Of a stretch of DNA of 40,490 bases, positions 16,943-26,098 are shown in pieces. The DNA lies in the NCBI GenBank assembly GCA_001510135.1, contig LFER01000003.1, forward strand, positions 1 to 40,490, written 5' to 3'. Under the pieces are notes generated by a model. It searched no databases. It was not told the DNA's origin and saw nothing but the letters and a program-made list of their open reading frames with translations. The DNA is from Alphaproteobacteria bacterium casp-alpha6 (GTDB lineage: Bacteria; Pseudomonadota; Alphaproteobacteria; Rhodobacterales; Rhodobacteraceae). Both the position numbers and the translations under genes were made by a program. Positions within the stretch are counted from its first letter, which is position 1. Each line of letters starts with the position of its first letter.

Positions 16943-17959
16943 ATGATCCAAAAAAACTGGGCAGAGCTGATCAAACCAACGCAACTGGAAGTGCGTCCTG
17001 GAAATGATCCGTCACGTCAAGCGACTTTGATCGCCGAACCCCTTGAGCGCGGTTTCGGTTTGACCCTTGGCAACGCCTTGCGTCGCGTATTGATGAGCAG
17101 CCTGCAGGGCGCGGCCATCACAAGTGTACAAATTGACAATGTTTTGCATGAATTTTCTTCTGTCGCTGGGGTGCGCGAAGACGTGACAGACATTGTTTTG
17201 AACCTGAAAGGTGTCGCACTTAGCATGGAGGTTGAGGGTCCAAAGCGACTTTCGATCAATGCAAAAGGTCCTGCTGTTGTTACGGCTGGGGATATCTCAG
17301 ACAGCGCGGGCATCGAAGTTCTGAACAAGGATCATGTGATTTGTCACCTCGATGATGGCGCGCAAGTTTACATGGAACTTACGGTCAACACCGGTAATGG
17401 ATATGTGCCTGCGGATAAAAATAAACCCGAAGACTCACCCATTGGTTTGATCCCGATAGATGCGATCTATTCGCCGGTCAAGAAAGTGTCCTATGATGTA
17501 CAACCGACCCGCGAAGGTCAGGTTCTGGATTATGACAAATTGACAATGAAGGTGGAAACAGATGGATCTTTGACCCCTGATGATGCTGTTGCTTTTGCTG
17601 CACGTATTCTTCAGGATCAACTGTCTATATTCGTGAACTTCGATGAACCAGAAGCCGCCGGCCGTCAGGATGATGATGACGGGCTTGAGTTCAATCCGCT
17701 TCTTCTCAAGAAGGTGGACGAGCTGGAATTGTCTGTGCGTTCCGCAAATTGCCTCAAGAACGACAACATCGTTTACATCGGTGATCTTATCCAGAAAACC
17801 GAGGCAGAGATGTTGCGCACGCCAAACTTTGGCCGCAAATCTTTGAATGAGATCAAAGAAGTGCTCTCTGGAATGGGACTTCACCTTGGTATGGATGTCG
17901 ATGAGTGGCCACCGGACAACATCGAAGATCTCGCCAAGAAATTCGAGGACAACTTTTAA
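16943..17959 (+). CDS. rpoA: RNA polymerase alpha subunit
   Basis: RpoA nucleates RNA polymerase assembly and its C-terminal domain contacts UP elements and activators. Using the ATG at 16943, with GGAGG ending 5 nt upstream, the protein has 338 residues. The N-terminal dimerisation domain includes [24 protein letters not shown] flexible acidic linker lies near 235-245, and the C-terminal domain holds [16 protein letters not shown] and [14 protein letters not shown]. An upstream in-frame ATG at 16931 overlaps the ribosome binding site and adds four residues not found in relatives. rplQ follows after 82 nt. Confidence 0.98.
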   Translation: MIQKNWAELIKPTQLEVRPGNDPSRQATLIAEPLERGFGLTLGNALRRVLMSSLQGAAITSVQIDNVLHEFSSVAGVREDVTDIVLNLKGVALSMEVEGPKRLSINAKGPAVVTAGDISDSAGIEVLNKDHVICHLDDGAQVYMELTVNTGNGYVPADKNKPEDSPIGLIPIDAIYSPVKKVSYDVQPTREGQVLDYDKLTMKVETDGSLTPDDAVAFAARILQDQLSIFVNFDEPEAAGRQDDDDGLEFNPLLLKKVDELELSVRSANCLKNDNIVYIGDLIQKTEAEMLRTPNFGRKSLNEIKEVLSGMGLHLGMDVDEWPPDNIEDLAKKFEDNF

Positions 17960-18041
17960 TCAAACTGGGCAATCCCGCCCCAAGGAGAGCGGCTGACACG
18001 CATCGGCCGCCAGACAAAGCAAAAAGAACTGGAGTACACAT

Positions 18042-18464
18042 ATGCGTCATGCAAGAGGCTATCGCCGCTTAAACAGAACACATGAACACCGTAAGGCACT
18101 GTGGGCCAATATGGCTGGATCGCTGATAGAACATGAGCAGATCAAAACGACTTTGCCCAAGGCAAAAGAACTTCGTCCCATCGTCGAAAAGCTCATCACA
18201 TTGGGTAAACGCGGTGATTTGCATGCGCGCCGTCAGGCTGCTGCACAGCTCAAAGAAGATCAATATGTTGCAAAGCTGTTTGATGTTTTGGGCCCACGTT
18301 ACAAAGACCGCCAAGGTGGATATGTGCGCATTTTGAAAGCAGGATTTCGCTACGGGGACATGGCGCCTATGGCGATCATCGAATTTGTAGAGCGTGACGT
18401 AAACGCCAAAGGTGCCGCCGACGCAGCACGGCTTGAAGCGCAGGACGCAGAAGAAAACGCTTAA
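18042..18464 (+). CDS. rplQ: 50S ribosomal protein L17
   Basis: L17 (bL17) is a bacterial 50S protein near the tunnel exit. The 140-residue protein starts [46 protein letters not shown], all diagnostic, and ends with an Ala/Asp/Glu-rich tail after the family core. CTGGAG lies about 7 nt before the ATG. It closes the ribosomal-protein supercluster; a strong terminator starts 26 nt after its stop. Confidence 0.98.
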   Translation: MRHARGYRRLNRTHEHRKALWANMAGSLIEHEQIKTTLPKAKELRPIVEKLITLGKRGDLHARRQAAAQLKEDQYVAKLFDVLGPRYKDRQGGYVRILKAGFRYGDMAPMAIIEFVERDVNAKGAADAARLEAQDAEENA

Positions 18465-18490
18465 ATCCTTAAACTTTGTTGATGAATTCA

Positions 18491-18517
18491 AAAACCCCCG
18501 CAAAGCGCGGGGGTTTT
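18491..18517 (+). terminator. Rho-independent terminator after rplQ
   Basis: AAAACCCCCGC (18491-18501) pairs with GCGGGGGTTTT (18507-18517) around a 5-nt loop. It ends the alpha operon. Confidence 0.88.
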
Positions 18518-18536
18518 GCGTCTTAGGGTGGGATAC

Positions 18537-18567
18537 TTGTCAAATCTGTAAAAAGTCCGCATATGAA
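18537..18567 (+). promoter_or_regulatory. Candidate promoter for the Deg protease operon
   Basis: TTGTCA (18537-18542) is followed by CATATGAA, giving a possible -10 TATGAA at 18562-18567 with a long 19-nt spacer, or CATATG at 17 nt. It lies directly after the rplQ terminator and about 20 nt before the protease start. Confidence 0.35.
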
Positions 18568-18584
18568 AAAGACTTAGAAAAGGG

Positions 18585-19985
18585 ATGACAGACGTGCGTC
18601 CAAGCAGATTTTTGTTTTTCTTGATGGTGCTCATTTGTGGTGGAAATGGGGTCTTTGCAGAAACGCGCGTGCCTCAATCGCAGGGCGAAATCACTCTAAG
18701 CTTTGCGCCACTTGTGAAATCTGCAGCCCCTGCAGTGGTGAATATTTACGCAAAACGTATTGTAGAAACCCAAACACACCCGTTTCACAACGATCCGTTT
18801 TTCCGTAATTTTTTCCGTGATTTTGGTGCGACCCGTCCACAGGTGGAAAATTCGCTTGGCTCGGGCGTGATTGTTGGTGCCGATGGTATTGTGGTATCCA
18901 ACTACCACGTGGTGGGGGGGGCAACAGAGATTACAGTCGTGCTAAACGATGGTCGGGAATTTTCGGCATCGCCCCTTTTGTCCGATAGCGATAGCGATCT
19001 AGCTGTTTTGAAGCTCCACTCAAACAATGAGATGCCATACCTAACTTTCCGTGACAGCGAAACGGTTGAGGTGGGTGAATTGGTTCTGGCCATTGGCAAC
19101 CCTTTCGGGGTAGGCCAGACGGTCAGCAGTGGAATTGTGTCCGGCCTTGCAAGATCCGGAACGGCACGGGGGGATGGTCGGGGGTATTTCATTCAAACCG
19201 ATGCCCCCATCAACCCGGGCAATTCCGGCGGTGCTTTGATTGATATGGCGGGACAGTTGATTGGCATTAATACATCCATATTGACGCGCTCTGGGGGATC
19301 AAATGGTATTGGTTTTGCCATTCCAGCAAGCCTTGTCCTCCAAGTTGTCGCTCAGGCGCAGGCGGGGCGCAGTACCTTTGAACGTCCTTGGGCGGGATTA
19401 AGTGGACAGGCCTTAAATATGGAACTCGCGCAATCCCTTCAAATTCCCACCTCATCCGGCATGATCATTACTGCTATGCACCCGCAAAGCCCCTTTAAGG
19501 ATGCAGGATTTGTCGTGGGTGATGTCATCACAGCTGTAGACGGTAAACCTGTGAGCAGCCCGGCAGAGATGCTTTATCGTTTGTCTGTCTCTGGAATCGG
19601 TGAACGGGCCGATATCACCAGAACCAATGCCAAGTCCATTAACGTGCTCAGCGTGGACCTAATCAGCGCCCCGGATATTCCACAGCGTGAGATCACGGAA
19701 TTTGACGCGCGCAGTTTTTTCCCGGGGCTCATTGTGTCCTCCATCAACCCCGCGGTTGAAGCCGAACTTAATCTGCCTTGGGGCATCAAAGGTCTTGCTG
19801 TTCTCGAAAGCGGGCCTGTTGCCGCCTCTATAGGGATCAGGAGAGGGGATATTTTGCTTTCGGCCAATGACCAAGATTTGGAAAACGCCAAAGACATTGA
19901 CGCCATTTTGTCGTCGGGGGGACGCAGGGGGATGGTGTTGATACAACGCGGCGCACAACGTATCAGCCTGAGGTTTCGGATATGA
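18585..19985 (+). CDS. Periplasmic Deg/HtrA-type serine protease
   Basis: A trypsin-like protease of the DegP/DegQ/Do family that handles misfolded envelope proteins. The signal peptide covers about 1-25 (cleavage after VFA). The catalytic triad is His108 (SNYHVV), Asp138 (DSDLAVL) and Ser214 (PGNSGG). Two PDZ domains follow at roughly 270-355 and 375-460. The length of 466 fits the two-PDZ class. The ATG at 18585 directly abuts AAAAGGG, so the GTG at 18594, with 9-nt spacing, may be the true start, shortening the protein by three residues. It overlaps rarA by 4 nt, forming an operon with rarA, crcB and rluC. Confidence 0.9.
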   Translation: MTDVRPSRFLFFLMVLICGGNGVFAETRVPQSQGEITLSFAPLVKSAAPAVVNIYAKRIVETQTHPFHNDPFFRNFFRDFGATRPQVENSLGSGVIVGADGIVVSNYHVVGGATEITVVLNDGREFSASPLLSDSDSDLAVLKLHSNNEMPYLTFRDSETVEVGELVLAIGNPFGVGQTVSSGIVSGLARSGTARGDGRGYFIQTDAPINPGNSGGALIDMAGQLIGINTSILTRSGGSNGIGFAIPASLVLQVVAQAQAGRSTFERPWAGLSGQALNMELAQSLQIPTSSGMIITAMHPQSPFKDAGFVVGDVITAVDGKPVSSPAEMLYRLSVSGIGERADITRTNAKSINVLSVDLISAPDIPQREITEFDARSFFPGLIVSSINPAVEAELNLPWGIKGLAVLESGPVAASIGIRRGDILLSANDQDLENAKDIDAILSSGGRRGMVLIQRGAQRISLRFRI

Positions 19986-21292
19986 GTGATCTCTTTGGCG
20001 CGCAACCTGACAAAGCTGCGGCATTAAAGCCGCTGGCGGAACGTTTGCGCCCCAAGACTATCGATGATGTGATTGGTCAGGATCAGATCCTGTCACCCGA
20101 TGCGCCCCTCGGGGCGATGTTGGCAGGAGGTCGGCTGAGCTCTGTGATCTTCTGGGGGCCACCGGGGGTTGGAAAAACCACATTGGCGCGGCTTTTGGCG
20201 GATCACACGCGGCTTCATTTTGAACAAATTAGCGCGATTTTTTCGGGTGTTGCAGACCTCAAAAAAGTCTTTGAGGCAGCAAAAATACGCGCCTCAAACG
20301 GACGGGGAACCTTGTTGTTCGTGGATGAAATCCACCGTTTCAATAAGGCGCAGCAGGACGGGTTTTTACCCCATATGGAAGACGGCACTATCCTGCTTGT
20401 CGGGGCGACGACGGAAAACCCATCTTTTGAATTGAACGCCGCACTTTTGTCGCGAGCACAGGTGATGGTGCTGACGCGCCTTTCTGACGATGATCTTCAA
20501 AACCTCTTGCGACGCGCAGAAGCTGAACTTGGTGCGACGTTGAACCTGAACAAAGAGGGACGCACAACATTGATTGCGATGGCTGACGGGGATGGTCGTG
20601 TACTTTTGAACCTTATTGAACAGGTTGCAGCATGGGACGTTAAAAGCCCTCTTGGCACGCAGGAGCTCATGACGCGGCTTACACGGCGTGCGTCGATTTA
20701 TGATAAATCGGGGGAGGCGCATTATAATCTTATTTCTGCGCTGCATAAATCCGTGCGTGGATCGGATCCGGATGCGGCCCTTTATTGGTTTTCGCGGATG
20801 TTAGAGGGGGGCGAAGACCCCAGATATCTTGCCCGTCGTATTCTGCGCATGGCTGTTGAAGACATCGGCCTTGCTGATCCGCAGGCGCAGAACCATTGCC
20901 TGACGGCTTGGCAGACATACGAACGGCTTGGAAGTCCCGAAGGAGAACTGGCTCTTGCCGGTGCGGTGGTTTACCTCGCCTTGGCGCCCAAATCCAATGC
21001 AAGCTATGTGGCCTACAAAGCGGCACGTCAGGCGGCAAATAAAACGGGGTCATTGCCCCCCCCCAAACATATTCTGAACGCCCCCACCGAGATGATGAAG
21101 GATCAGGGATATGGCCAGGGCTATGATTATGATCACGATGCAGAAGATGGGTTTTCGGGACAAGACTATTTTCCCGATAATGTGACACGGGAAAGCTACT
21201 ACCATCCCGTAGAGCGGGGTTTTGAGCGAGACCTTCTCAAACGCATTCAATATTTCAATACGTTGCGGATAAAACGCAAAGGTGAAACATGA
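19982..21292 (+). CDS. rarA: Replication-associated recombination protein A (AAA+ ATPase)
   Basis: RarA (MgsA) is a clamp-loader-related AAA+ ATPase that acts at stalled replication forks. The 436-residue protein has the N-terminal [19 protein letters not shown], Walker A GPPGVGKT at 59-66, Walker B VDEIH at 114-118, the sensor segment [21 protein letters not shown] and the C-terminal tetramerisation region with [23 protein letters not shown] overlaps join it to the upstream protease and to crcB downstream, so four unrelated functions share one message. This grouping is common in Rhodobacterales by my recollection. Confidence 0.96.
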   Translation: MSDLFGAQPDKAAALKPLAERLRPKTIDDVIGQDQILSPDAPLGAMLAGGRLSSVIFWGPPGVGKTTLARLLADHTRLHFEQISAIFSGVADLKKVFEAAKIRASNGRGTLLFVDEIHRFNKAQQDGFLPHMEDGTILLVGATTENPSFELNAALLSRAQVMVLTRLSDDDLQNLLRRAEAELGATLNLNKEGRTTLIAMADGDGRVLLNLIEQVAAWDVKSPLGTQELMTRLTRRASIYDKSGEAHYNLISALHKSVRGSDPDAALYWFSRMLEGGEDPRYLARRILRMAVEDIGLADPQAQNHCLTAWQTYERLGSPEGELALAGAVVYLALAPKSNASYVAYKAARQAANKTGSLPPPKHILNAPTEMMKDQGYGQGYDYDHDAEDGFSGQDYFPDNVTRESYYHPVERGFERDLLKRIQYFNTLRIKRKGET

Positions 21293-21642
21293 GTTATCTT
21301 TTTGTTGCGCTGGGTGGGGGATTGGGCGCGATGCTACGGTTTTTTGTGAACCAGCTTGTGCCCTTTCCATTTGGCACCATGAGCGTCAATGTAGTCGGTT
21401 CCTTTCTAATGGGGATCGCCTTTATTCTGATCGGGACGAAAGTGGGATCAAAAGAGGTGATGTTTCTAATGACGGGACTATTGGGCGGCTTTACGACATT
21501 TTCTGCTTTTTCGCTTGATGCTTTAAAACTCTGGGAGGCGGGTAAAGGTGGGTTTGCTATTGGTTATGTTATGCTGAGCGTCTTTCTCTCTATCATGGCA
21601 CTTTGGGCCGGAATTATGCTTATTCGGGGGGGTAACGCATGA
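21289..21642 (+). CDS. crcB: Fluoride channel CrcB/Fluc
   Basis: CrcB is a small inner-membrane fluoride exporter working as a dual-topology dimer. The 117-residue protein has four membrane segments and the family motifs GGGLGAMLRF at 9-18, Asn34 in SVNVVGSF, and GGFTTFSAFS at 66-75 with the pore-lining phenylalanines. It overlaps rarA and rluC by 4 nt each. No fluoride riboswitch is possible directly upstream because the rarA coding region abuts it, so it is probably expressed constitutively with its operon. Confidence 0.95.
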   Translation: MSYLFVALGGGLGAMLRFFVNQLVPFPFGTMSVNVVGSFLMGIAFILIGTKVGSKEVMFLMTGLLGGFTTFSAFSLDALKLWEAGKGGFAIGYVMLSVFLSIMALWAGIMLIRGGNA

Positions 21643-22706
21643 GCGGGGTTGAACGCATCACCATCACTGCTGAGGACGCGGATCAAAGGTTGGATCGGTT
21701 TTTAAAGCGCCGTTATGAACACTTGGGGCAGGGACAAATTGAAAAATGGTGTCGAAAAGGGGAACTGCGCCTTGATGGGGGGCGGTGCAAAGCGTCAAGT
21801 CGGCTTTCAGAGGGACAAGAGCTTCGAATACCCCCGCGTCCAGCGCAACAGCAAAATTCCCATGAAGAGACGACCAAACGCCTTCCTGCGCGCATTAGCG
21901 ACGCTGATACACGGATGATCCAAGCCGCGGTGATTTACAAAGACGATGATCTTTTGGTTTTGAACAAACCCGCAGGCATTCCCACGCAAGGAGGCAGTAA
22001 GCAGACCCGCCATATTGACGGGCTCTCTGAAGTTTTGCGGTTTGGTTATGAGGACAAGCCAAGGTTGGTTCACCGCTTGGACAAAGACACTTCGGGTGTT
22101 CTTCTCATGGCGCGTTCACGCAGGATTGCCCATGATCTGACAGAAGCCTTTCGCCATCGCGCGACCCGTAAAATTTATTGGGCGGCTGTTGCCGGAGTGC
22201 CCGCGCCAAAGATCGGAACAATCAAATATGGCCTGCGCAAAGCTGGCGGGCATGGAGCGCGTGGTGAAGGTGAAAAGATGGAAATCGTCCATCCCCGCGA
22301 TGTTGCGACAACCGATGGCGCAAAACGGGCGCAAAGCGATTACGTTGTTGTAAGCGCCTTGGCCAAACGTGGGGCGTGGGTGGCGCTGGAACCCATCACT
22401 GGACGGACGCATCAATTGCGCGCCCATATGGCGGCCATTGGGCATCCGATCATTGGAGACGGGAAATATGGCGGATCAGGACAGGAAAACCTTGGTGATG
22501 GATGGGGCGCTCAGCTTGGCGGTATGATCAGCAGAAAGCTTCATCTTCATGCCCGATTTATCCAGTTTGAACATCCCGCAAGCAAAAAGACGGTGTCATT
22601 CACAGCGGAGCTTCCACCGCATATGGCAGAAAGCTGGCAACAGTTTCAATGGCATCTCCTCGATGTGCCTGAAGATCCCTTTGATCCTGAGGCTGAAGAG
22701 TGGTGA
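21639..22706 (+). CDS. rluC: RluC/RluD-family 23S rRNA pseudouridine synthase
   Basis: This enzyme isomerises uridines in 23S rRNA (RluC acts at 955, 2504 and 2580 in E. coli). The 355-residue protein has an N-terminal S4 RNA-binding domain (about 5-65), the motif LLVLNKPAGIPTQGG near 105-119, and the catalytic HRLDKDTSG with Asp148, followed by GRTHQLRAHMAAIGHPIIGD. The family is clear; RluC rather than RluD is the likelier assignment for this locus, but site specificity cannot be read directly. The ATGA overlap ties it to crcB, and atp12 starts 55 nt downstream. Confidence 0.88.
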   Translation: MSGVERITITAEDADQRLDRFLKRRYEHLGQGQIEKWCRKGELRLDGGRCKASSRLSEGQELRIPPRPAQQQNSHEETTKRLPARISDADTRMIQAAVIYKDDDLLVLNKPAGIPTQGGSKQTRHIDGLSEVLRFGYEDKPRLVHRLDKDTSGVLLMARSRRIAHDLTEAFRHRATRKIYWAAVAGVPAPKIGTIKYGLRKAGGHGARGEGEKMEIVHPRDVATTDGAKRAQSDYVVVSALAKRGAWVALEPITGRTHQLRAHMAAIGHPIIGDGKYGGSGQENLGDGWGAQLGGMISRKLHLHARFIQFEHPASKKTVSFTAELPPHMAESWQQFQWHLLDVPEDPFDPEAEEW

Positions 22707-22761
22707 ATGCATAAGAGTTCTAGAATTTTAGAGTTAGGTTGAGCGAAAAAGGGTCAAGCGA

Positions 22762-23469
22762 ATGGCAGAATGGGCGGTGAAGCGGTTTTGGACTTCCGCA
22801 ACTGTTGAAGAGACGGATGGCGGTTTTAGGATTCTGCTTGATAACAGGTCCATCAAAACGCCCGCTAAGGCGCAAGTTATTGCGCCGACGCGCGCGCTTG
22901 CAGACAAAATTGCGCAGGAATGGGATGCGCAGGGTGAAATGGTTGATCCAATGACAATGCCTTTCACCCGTATGACGAATTCTGCGATAGATAAGGTCAC
23001 AACCCAGTTTGATGAGGTGGTGGAACATCTCGCCTCATATGCTGAGACGGATCACCTGTGTTATCGCGCGGAAGGGCCGGAGGATCTGGTCGCGCGTCAA
23101 AAGGCGGCATGGGATCCTTTACTTCGCTGGGCTGCTCAAAGTCTTCACGCGCCGTTGAACACCGCAAATGGGGTTGTCTACATCGATCAACCAAAAGAGA
23201 GCCTTTCAAATCTGCGTGATCGAATCATCATATTGTCACCATTTGGCTTAGCTGCTGTTCACGATTTGATCACTATTTCTGGATCATTTGTCGCCGCAAT
23301 GGCCGTGACAGAGGGGCATAAAACGTCAAACGAGATTTGGGAGCTATGCCGTATCGACGAAAACTGGCAAATTGAAAAATGGGGGCGCGATGACTTAGAA
23401 GAGGCCGCTTCCGAACGCAAAAGAGACGATTTTTTGCATGCCGCACGTTATTATTCGCTTTTGCAGTAA
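22762..23469 (+). CDS. ATP12-family F1-ATPase assembly chaperone
   Basis: ATP12 proteins bind the F1 alpha subunit during ATP synthase assembly in mitochondria and alphaproteobacteria. The 235-residue protein has the family landmarks VKRFWTSATVEE near the start, FRILLDNRSIKTPAK, LADKIAQEWDAQGE, the central TDHLCYRAEGPEDLVARQ block and WDPLLRWA. It has no signal peptide. AAAGGG lies about 8 nt before the ATG. It probably belongs to the rluC transcript, though the 55-nt gap could hold a promoter. The phyletic restriction supports an alphaproteobacterial host. Confidence 0.92.
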   Translation: MAEWAVKRFWTSATVEETDGGFRILLDNRSIKTPAKAQVIAPTRALADKIAQEWDAQGEMVDPMTMPFTRMTNSAIDKVTTQFDEVVEHLASYAETDHLCYRAEGPEDLVARQKAAWDPLLRWAAQSLHAPLNTANGVVYIDQPKESLSNLRDRIIILSPFGLAAVHDLITISGSFVAAMAVTEGHKTSNEIWELCRIDENWQIEKWGRDDLEEAASERKRDDFLHAARYYSLLQ

Positions 23470-23705
23470 TAGGCTTGGGTCTTTTCGCCGCTGCGAGCTT
23501 AGGGTGTGTACACTGAAGTCGAATAGAAAACGTTGGATATTGGGCTAATTGGGGTCAATTTCCAAGTCCATACTTGACCTTTCAACGAAAATTCGACCAA
23601 ACTCACTGCACTGTGTGAAGGGGTTTCCTTCATATAAGCTGAAACTTTGAACCAAACGGTTCCACTACAAGCCTTGTAATGAGGCAAAATCAGGAAGAGG
23701 TAAAT
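23470..23705 (+). promoter_or_regulatory. Regulatory spacer before bztA
   Basis: No gene is seen in these 236 nt. Candidate promoter pieces include TTGACC (23574-23579) and TATAAG (23633-23638), but they are not correctly spaced with each other. A hairpin GAAGG/CCTTC lies at 23618-23632. No sigma-54 element (TGGC-N8-TTGC) was found. AGGAAGAGG provides the bztA ribosome binding site. Confidence 0.4.
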
Positions 23706-24722
23706 ATGAAAACTTCATTTGTTCTTGGCGCGTTGACCGTCGCGGGGCTCGCCGCGGGCGCGGCTGCTGCCGGTACATTGGACGATGTAAAAGCTCGCGG
23801 TACGCTGAACTGCGGCGTATCAACTGGGCTTGTGGGCTTTGCGGCTCCAAATGCCAGCGGTGAATGGGAAGGCTTTGACGTCGGACTATGCCGCGCTGTT
23901 GCCGCAGCTGTCTTGGGTGATAGCAATGCAGTAGAGTTTATTCCAACAACTGGCAAAACACGCTTTACAGCGCTTGCATCCGGGGAAGTAGACCTTCTCG
24001 CCCGCAACACCACATGGACCTTTAGCCGTGACGTTGACCTGAAATTCGAATTCACCGGCGTAAACTACTACGATGGTCAGGGCTTCATGGTCCCGACTGA
24101 ATTGGGCGTATCATCTGCCAAAGAGCTTGATGGCGCGACAGTATGTATCCAAACTGGTACAACAACTGAGCTCAATCTGGCGGATTTCTTCCGTTCAAAC
24201 AACATGAACTACGAGCCCGTGCCCATCGAAACAAACGCAGAAGCACAACAGCAGTATCTTGCTGGTGCCTGTGACGTCTACACAACAGACGCGTCTGGCC
24301 TTGCGGCGACACGTGCAACTTTTGAAAACCCAGGCGCGCATGTCGTGCTTCCTGAAATCATTTCAAAAGAGCCTCTCGGTCCGCTTGTACGCCATGGCGA
24401 TAACAATTGGGGCGATATCGTACGTTGGACGCTGAACGCTTTGATCACTGCAGAAGAGCTCGGTGTGACATCTGCAAATATGGCTGAAATGGCGTCTGGT
24501 ACAAACAACCCAGAAATCAACCGCCTTTTGGGTACGGAAGGTACGCTTGGCGAAATGCTTGGCCTTGATGCAGAATGGGCGCAGCGCGCATTGGCCGTTG
24601 GTGGCAACTACGGTGAATTGTTCGAAGCAAACATCGGTGCTTCTACACCCATTGGACTGGCGCGTGGACTGAACGCACAGTGGAAAAACGGTGGTCTTCT
24701 TTACTCACCTCCTTTCCGGTAG
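23706..24722 (+). CDS. bztA: Amino-acid ABC transporter, periplasmic binding protein (BztA/AapJ)
   Basis: This periplasmic protein captures amino acids for the importer encoded downstream; Bzt systems take up Glu, Gln, Asp and Asn, and Aap systems are broader. The 338-residue protein has a signal peptide (about 1-22, Ala-rich) and a family 3 solute-binding fold: VKARGTLNCGVSTGLVGFA, GEWEGFDVGLCRAVAAAVLG, RFTALASGEVDLLARNTTWTFSRD, and CDVYTTDASGLAA. The ATG at 23706 gives a proper signal peptide and has a good ribosome binding site; a reading from 23679 adds nine unlikely residues. A strong hairpin follows its stop. Confidence 0.93.
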   Translation: MKTSFVLGALTVAGLAAGAAAAGTLDDVKARGTLNCGVSTGLVGFAAPNASGEWEGFDVGLCRAVAAAVLGDSNAVEFIPTTGKTRFTALASGEVDLLARNTTWTFSRDVDLKFEFTGVNYYDGQGFMVPTELGVSSAKELDGATVCIQTGTTTELNLADFFRSNNMNYEPVPIETNAEAQQQYLAGACDVYTTDASGLAATRATFENPGAHVVLPEIISKEPLGPLVRHGDNNWGDIVRWTLNALITAEELGVTSANMAEMASGTNNPEINRLLGTEGTLGEMLGLDAEWAQRALAVGGNYGELFEANIGASTPIGLARGLNAQWKNGGLLYSPPFR

Positions 24723-24737
24723 GGGCAAACAACAGAA

Positions 24738-24768
24738 GAAAGGCGCGGAAAATTCCGCGCCTTTCTTT
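24738..24768 (+). terminator. Hairpin after bztA (partial terminator or mRNA stabiliser)
   Basis: A 13-bp nearly uninterrupted stem GAAAGGCGCGGAA (24738-24750)/TTCCGCGCCTTTC (24753-24765) is followed by TTTC. Such elements between a binding-protein gene and its permease genes usually raise binding-protein mRNA over the rest of the operon. Confidence 0.75.
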
Positions 24769-24828
24769 CAAAAAGAGCCCTCGTAGCGGTGTAAGAATCT
24801 TGGGCGATAAAAACAGGGAAATTCTTAT

Positions 24829-26097
24829 ATGAGTACATTGACCGACCCTCGCAAGGAGTCGTTTAGCGTATCAATGCTGATTTATGATACGCGATATCGT
24901 TCGACAACAATTCAGATATTTGTACTTGTCTTGGTGTTGATGGTGGTATTCTGGCTAATCCGAAACACGGCACAGAACCTTAGTGATCTTGGAAAACCAA
25001 TCGAGTTTGGTTTCTTGTTGGAGCCCTCAAGCTACGACATCAACCAAAGACTCCTTGATTATTCATCGCGTGATACCCATTTGCGCGCCTCTCTTCTGGG
25101 GCTGCTAAATACCTTTGTGGTTGCTTTTCTCGGTTGTATCACGGCCTTGATCTTGGGAGTTCTTATCGGTGTTGCGCGCCTGTCAAAAAACTGGCTCGTG
25201 GCCAGAATAATGACGGTTTATGTAGAGATGTTTCGAAACGTGCCCGTGCTTTTGTGGATCGTTTTAGCCATGGCGATCATGATAGAAAGCCTGCCAACTC
25301 CAAAAGCGTTTCGCGGCGAGAATGCAACGGCATCCATGTACTTCTCAGATAGTGTGGCGATAACAAATCGGGGAATTTACATTCCTGAACCGCTTTTTAG
25401 CAATTCGCTAGGGAACCTGTCGTTTTTGGGGGACAGTAGTGTTCGATTTGATATCAGCCTGGATTTGATGCTGATTATAGCCGTGTTGATTGCAGGATTT
25501 TGGACCTCTTCGCGCATTAATTCTTGGGCGTCAAAAACGCAAAATGAAACAGGCATAAGGCCCACTGTTTGGTATTGGCGTTTATCTGTTGTTCTTTTGC
25601 CTCTGCTGGTTGTTTTGTATTATACTGGGTTTCATCTTGGATATCCCGCATTGAAAGGGTTTAACTTTCAAGGGGGAACGTATCTGAGGAATTCATTAAT
25701 AGCCCTTTGGCTCGCGCTTTCTTTGTACACGGCTGCCTTTATTGCAGAGAACGTACGTGCCGGAATTCTCGCAATTTCCAAAGGGCAAAGTGAAGCCGCA
25801 GCATCGCTTGGTTTGCGTCCAGGTCCGACTATGAATCTTGTAATTTTGCCTCAGGCGCTCAGAGTCATAATTCCTCCGCTGATTTCCCAATTTTTGAATC
25901 TGACTAAGAACTCATCCCTTGCCATTGCGGTGGGATATATGGACATAACAGGTACTTTGGGTGGTATTACGCTCAATCAGACGGGACGCGAGCTAGAAGC
26001 AATTCTCATGATGATGCTGATTTATCTATCGGTGTCACTGACCATTTCAGCTCTGATGAATTGGTACAACAATAGCGTAAAACTGGTGGAGCGGTGA
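24829..26097 (+). CDS. bztB: Amino-acid ABC transporter permease (BztB/AapQ)
   Basis: One of two membrane subunits of the importer. The 422-residue protein is longer than ordinary HAAT permeases, as in BztB/AapQ, with an N-terminal membrane segment near 28-46 and a large periplasmic insertion before the core. The permease domain shows LLGLLNTFVVAFLGCITALILGVLIG and the coupling-helix EAA motif region AISKGQSEAAASLGLRPGPTMNLVILPQALRVIIPPLISQ near the C-terminus. It starts 106 nt after bztA and ends 1 nt before bztC. Confidence 0.93.
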   Translation: MSTLTDPRKESFSVSMLIYDTRYRSTTIQIFVLVLVLMVVFWLIRNTAQNLSDLGKPIEFGFLLEPSSYDINQRLLDYSSRDTHLRASLLGLLNTFVVAFLGCITALILGVLIGVARLSKNWLVARIMTVYVEMFRNVPVLLWIVLAMAIMIESLPTPKAFRGENATASMYFSDSVAITNRGIYIPEPLFSNSLGNLSFLGDSSVRFDISLDLMLIIAVLIAGFWTSSRINSWASKTQNETGIRPTVWYWRLSVVLLPLLVVLYYTGFHLGYPALKGFNFQGGTYLRNSLIALWLALSLYTAAFIAENVRAGILAISKGQSEAAASLGLRPGPTMNLVILPQALRVIIPPLISQFLNLTKNSSLAIAVGYMDITGTLGGITLNQTGRELEAILMMMLIYLSVSLTISALMNWYNNSVKLVER

Positions 26098-26098
26098 T

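Noticed and set aside
21000..21289. Fluoride riboswitch upstream of crcB
   Set aside because: The region is rarA coding sequence directly overlapping crcB, with no room for a leader.
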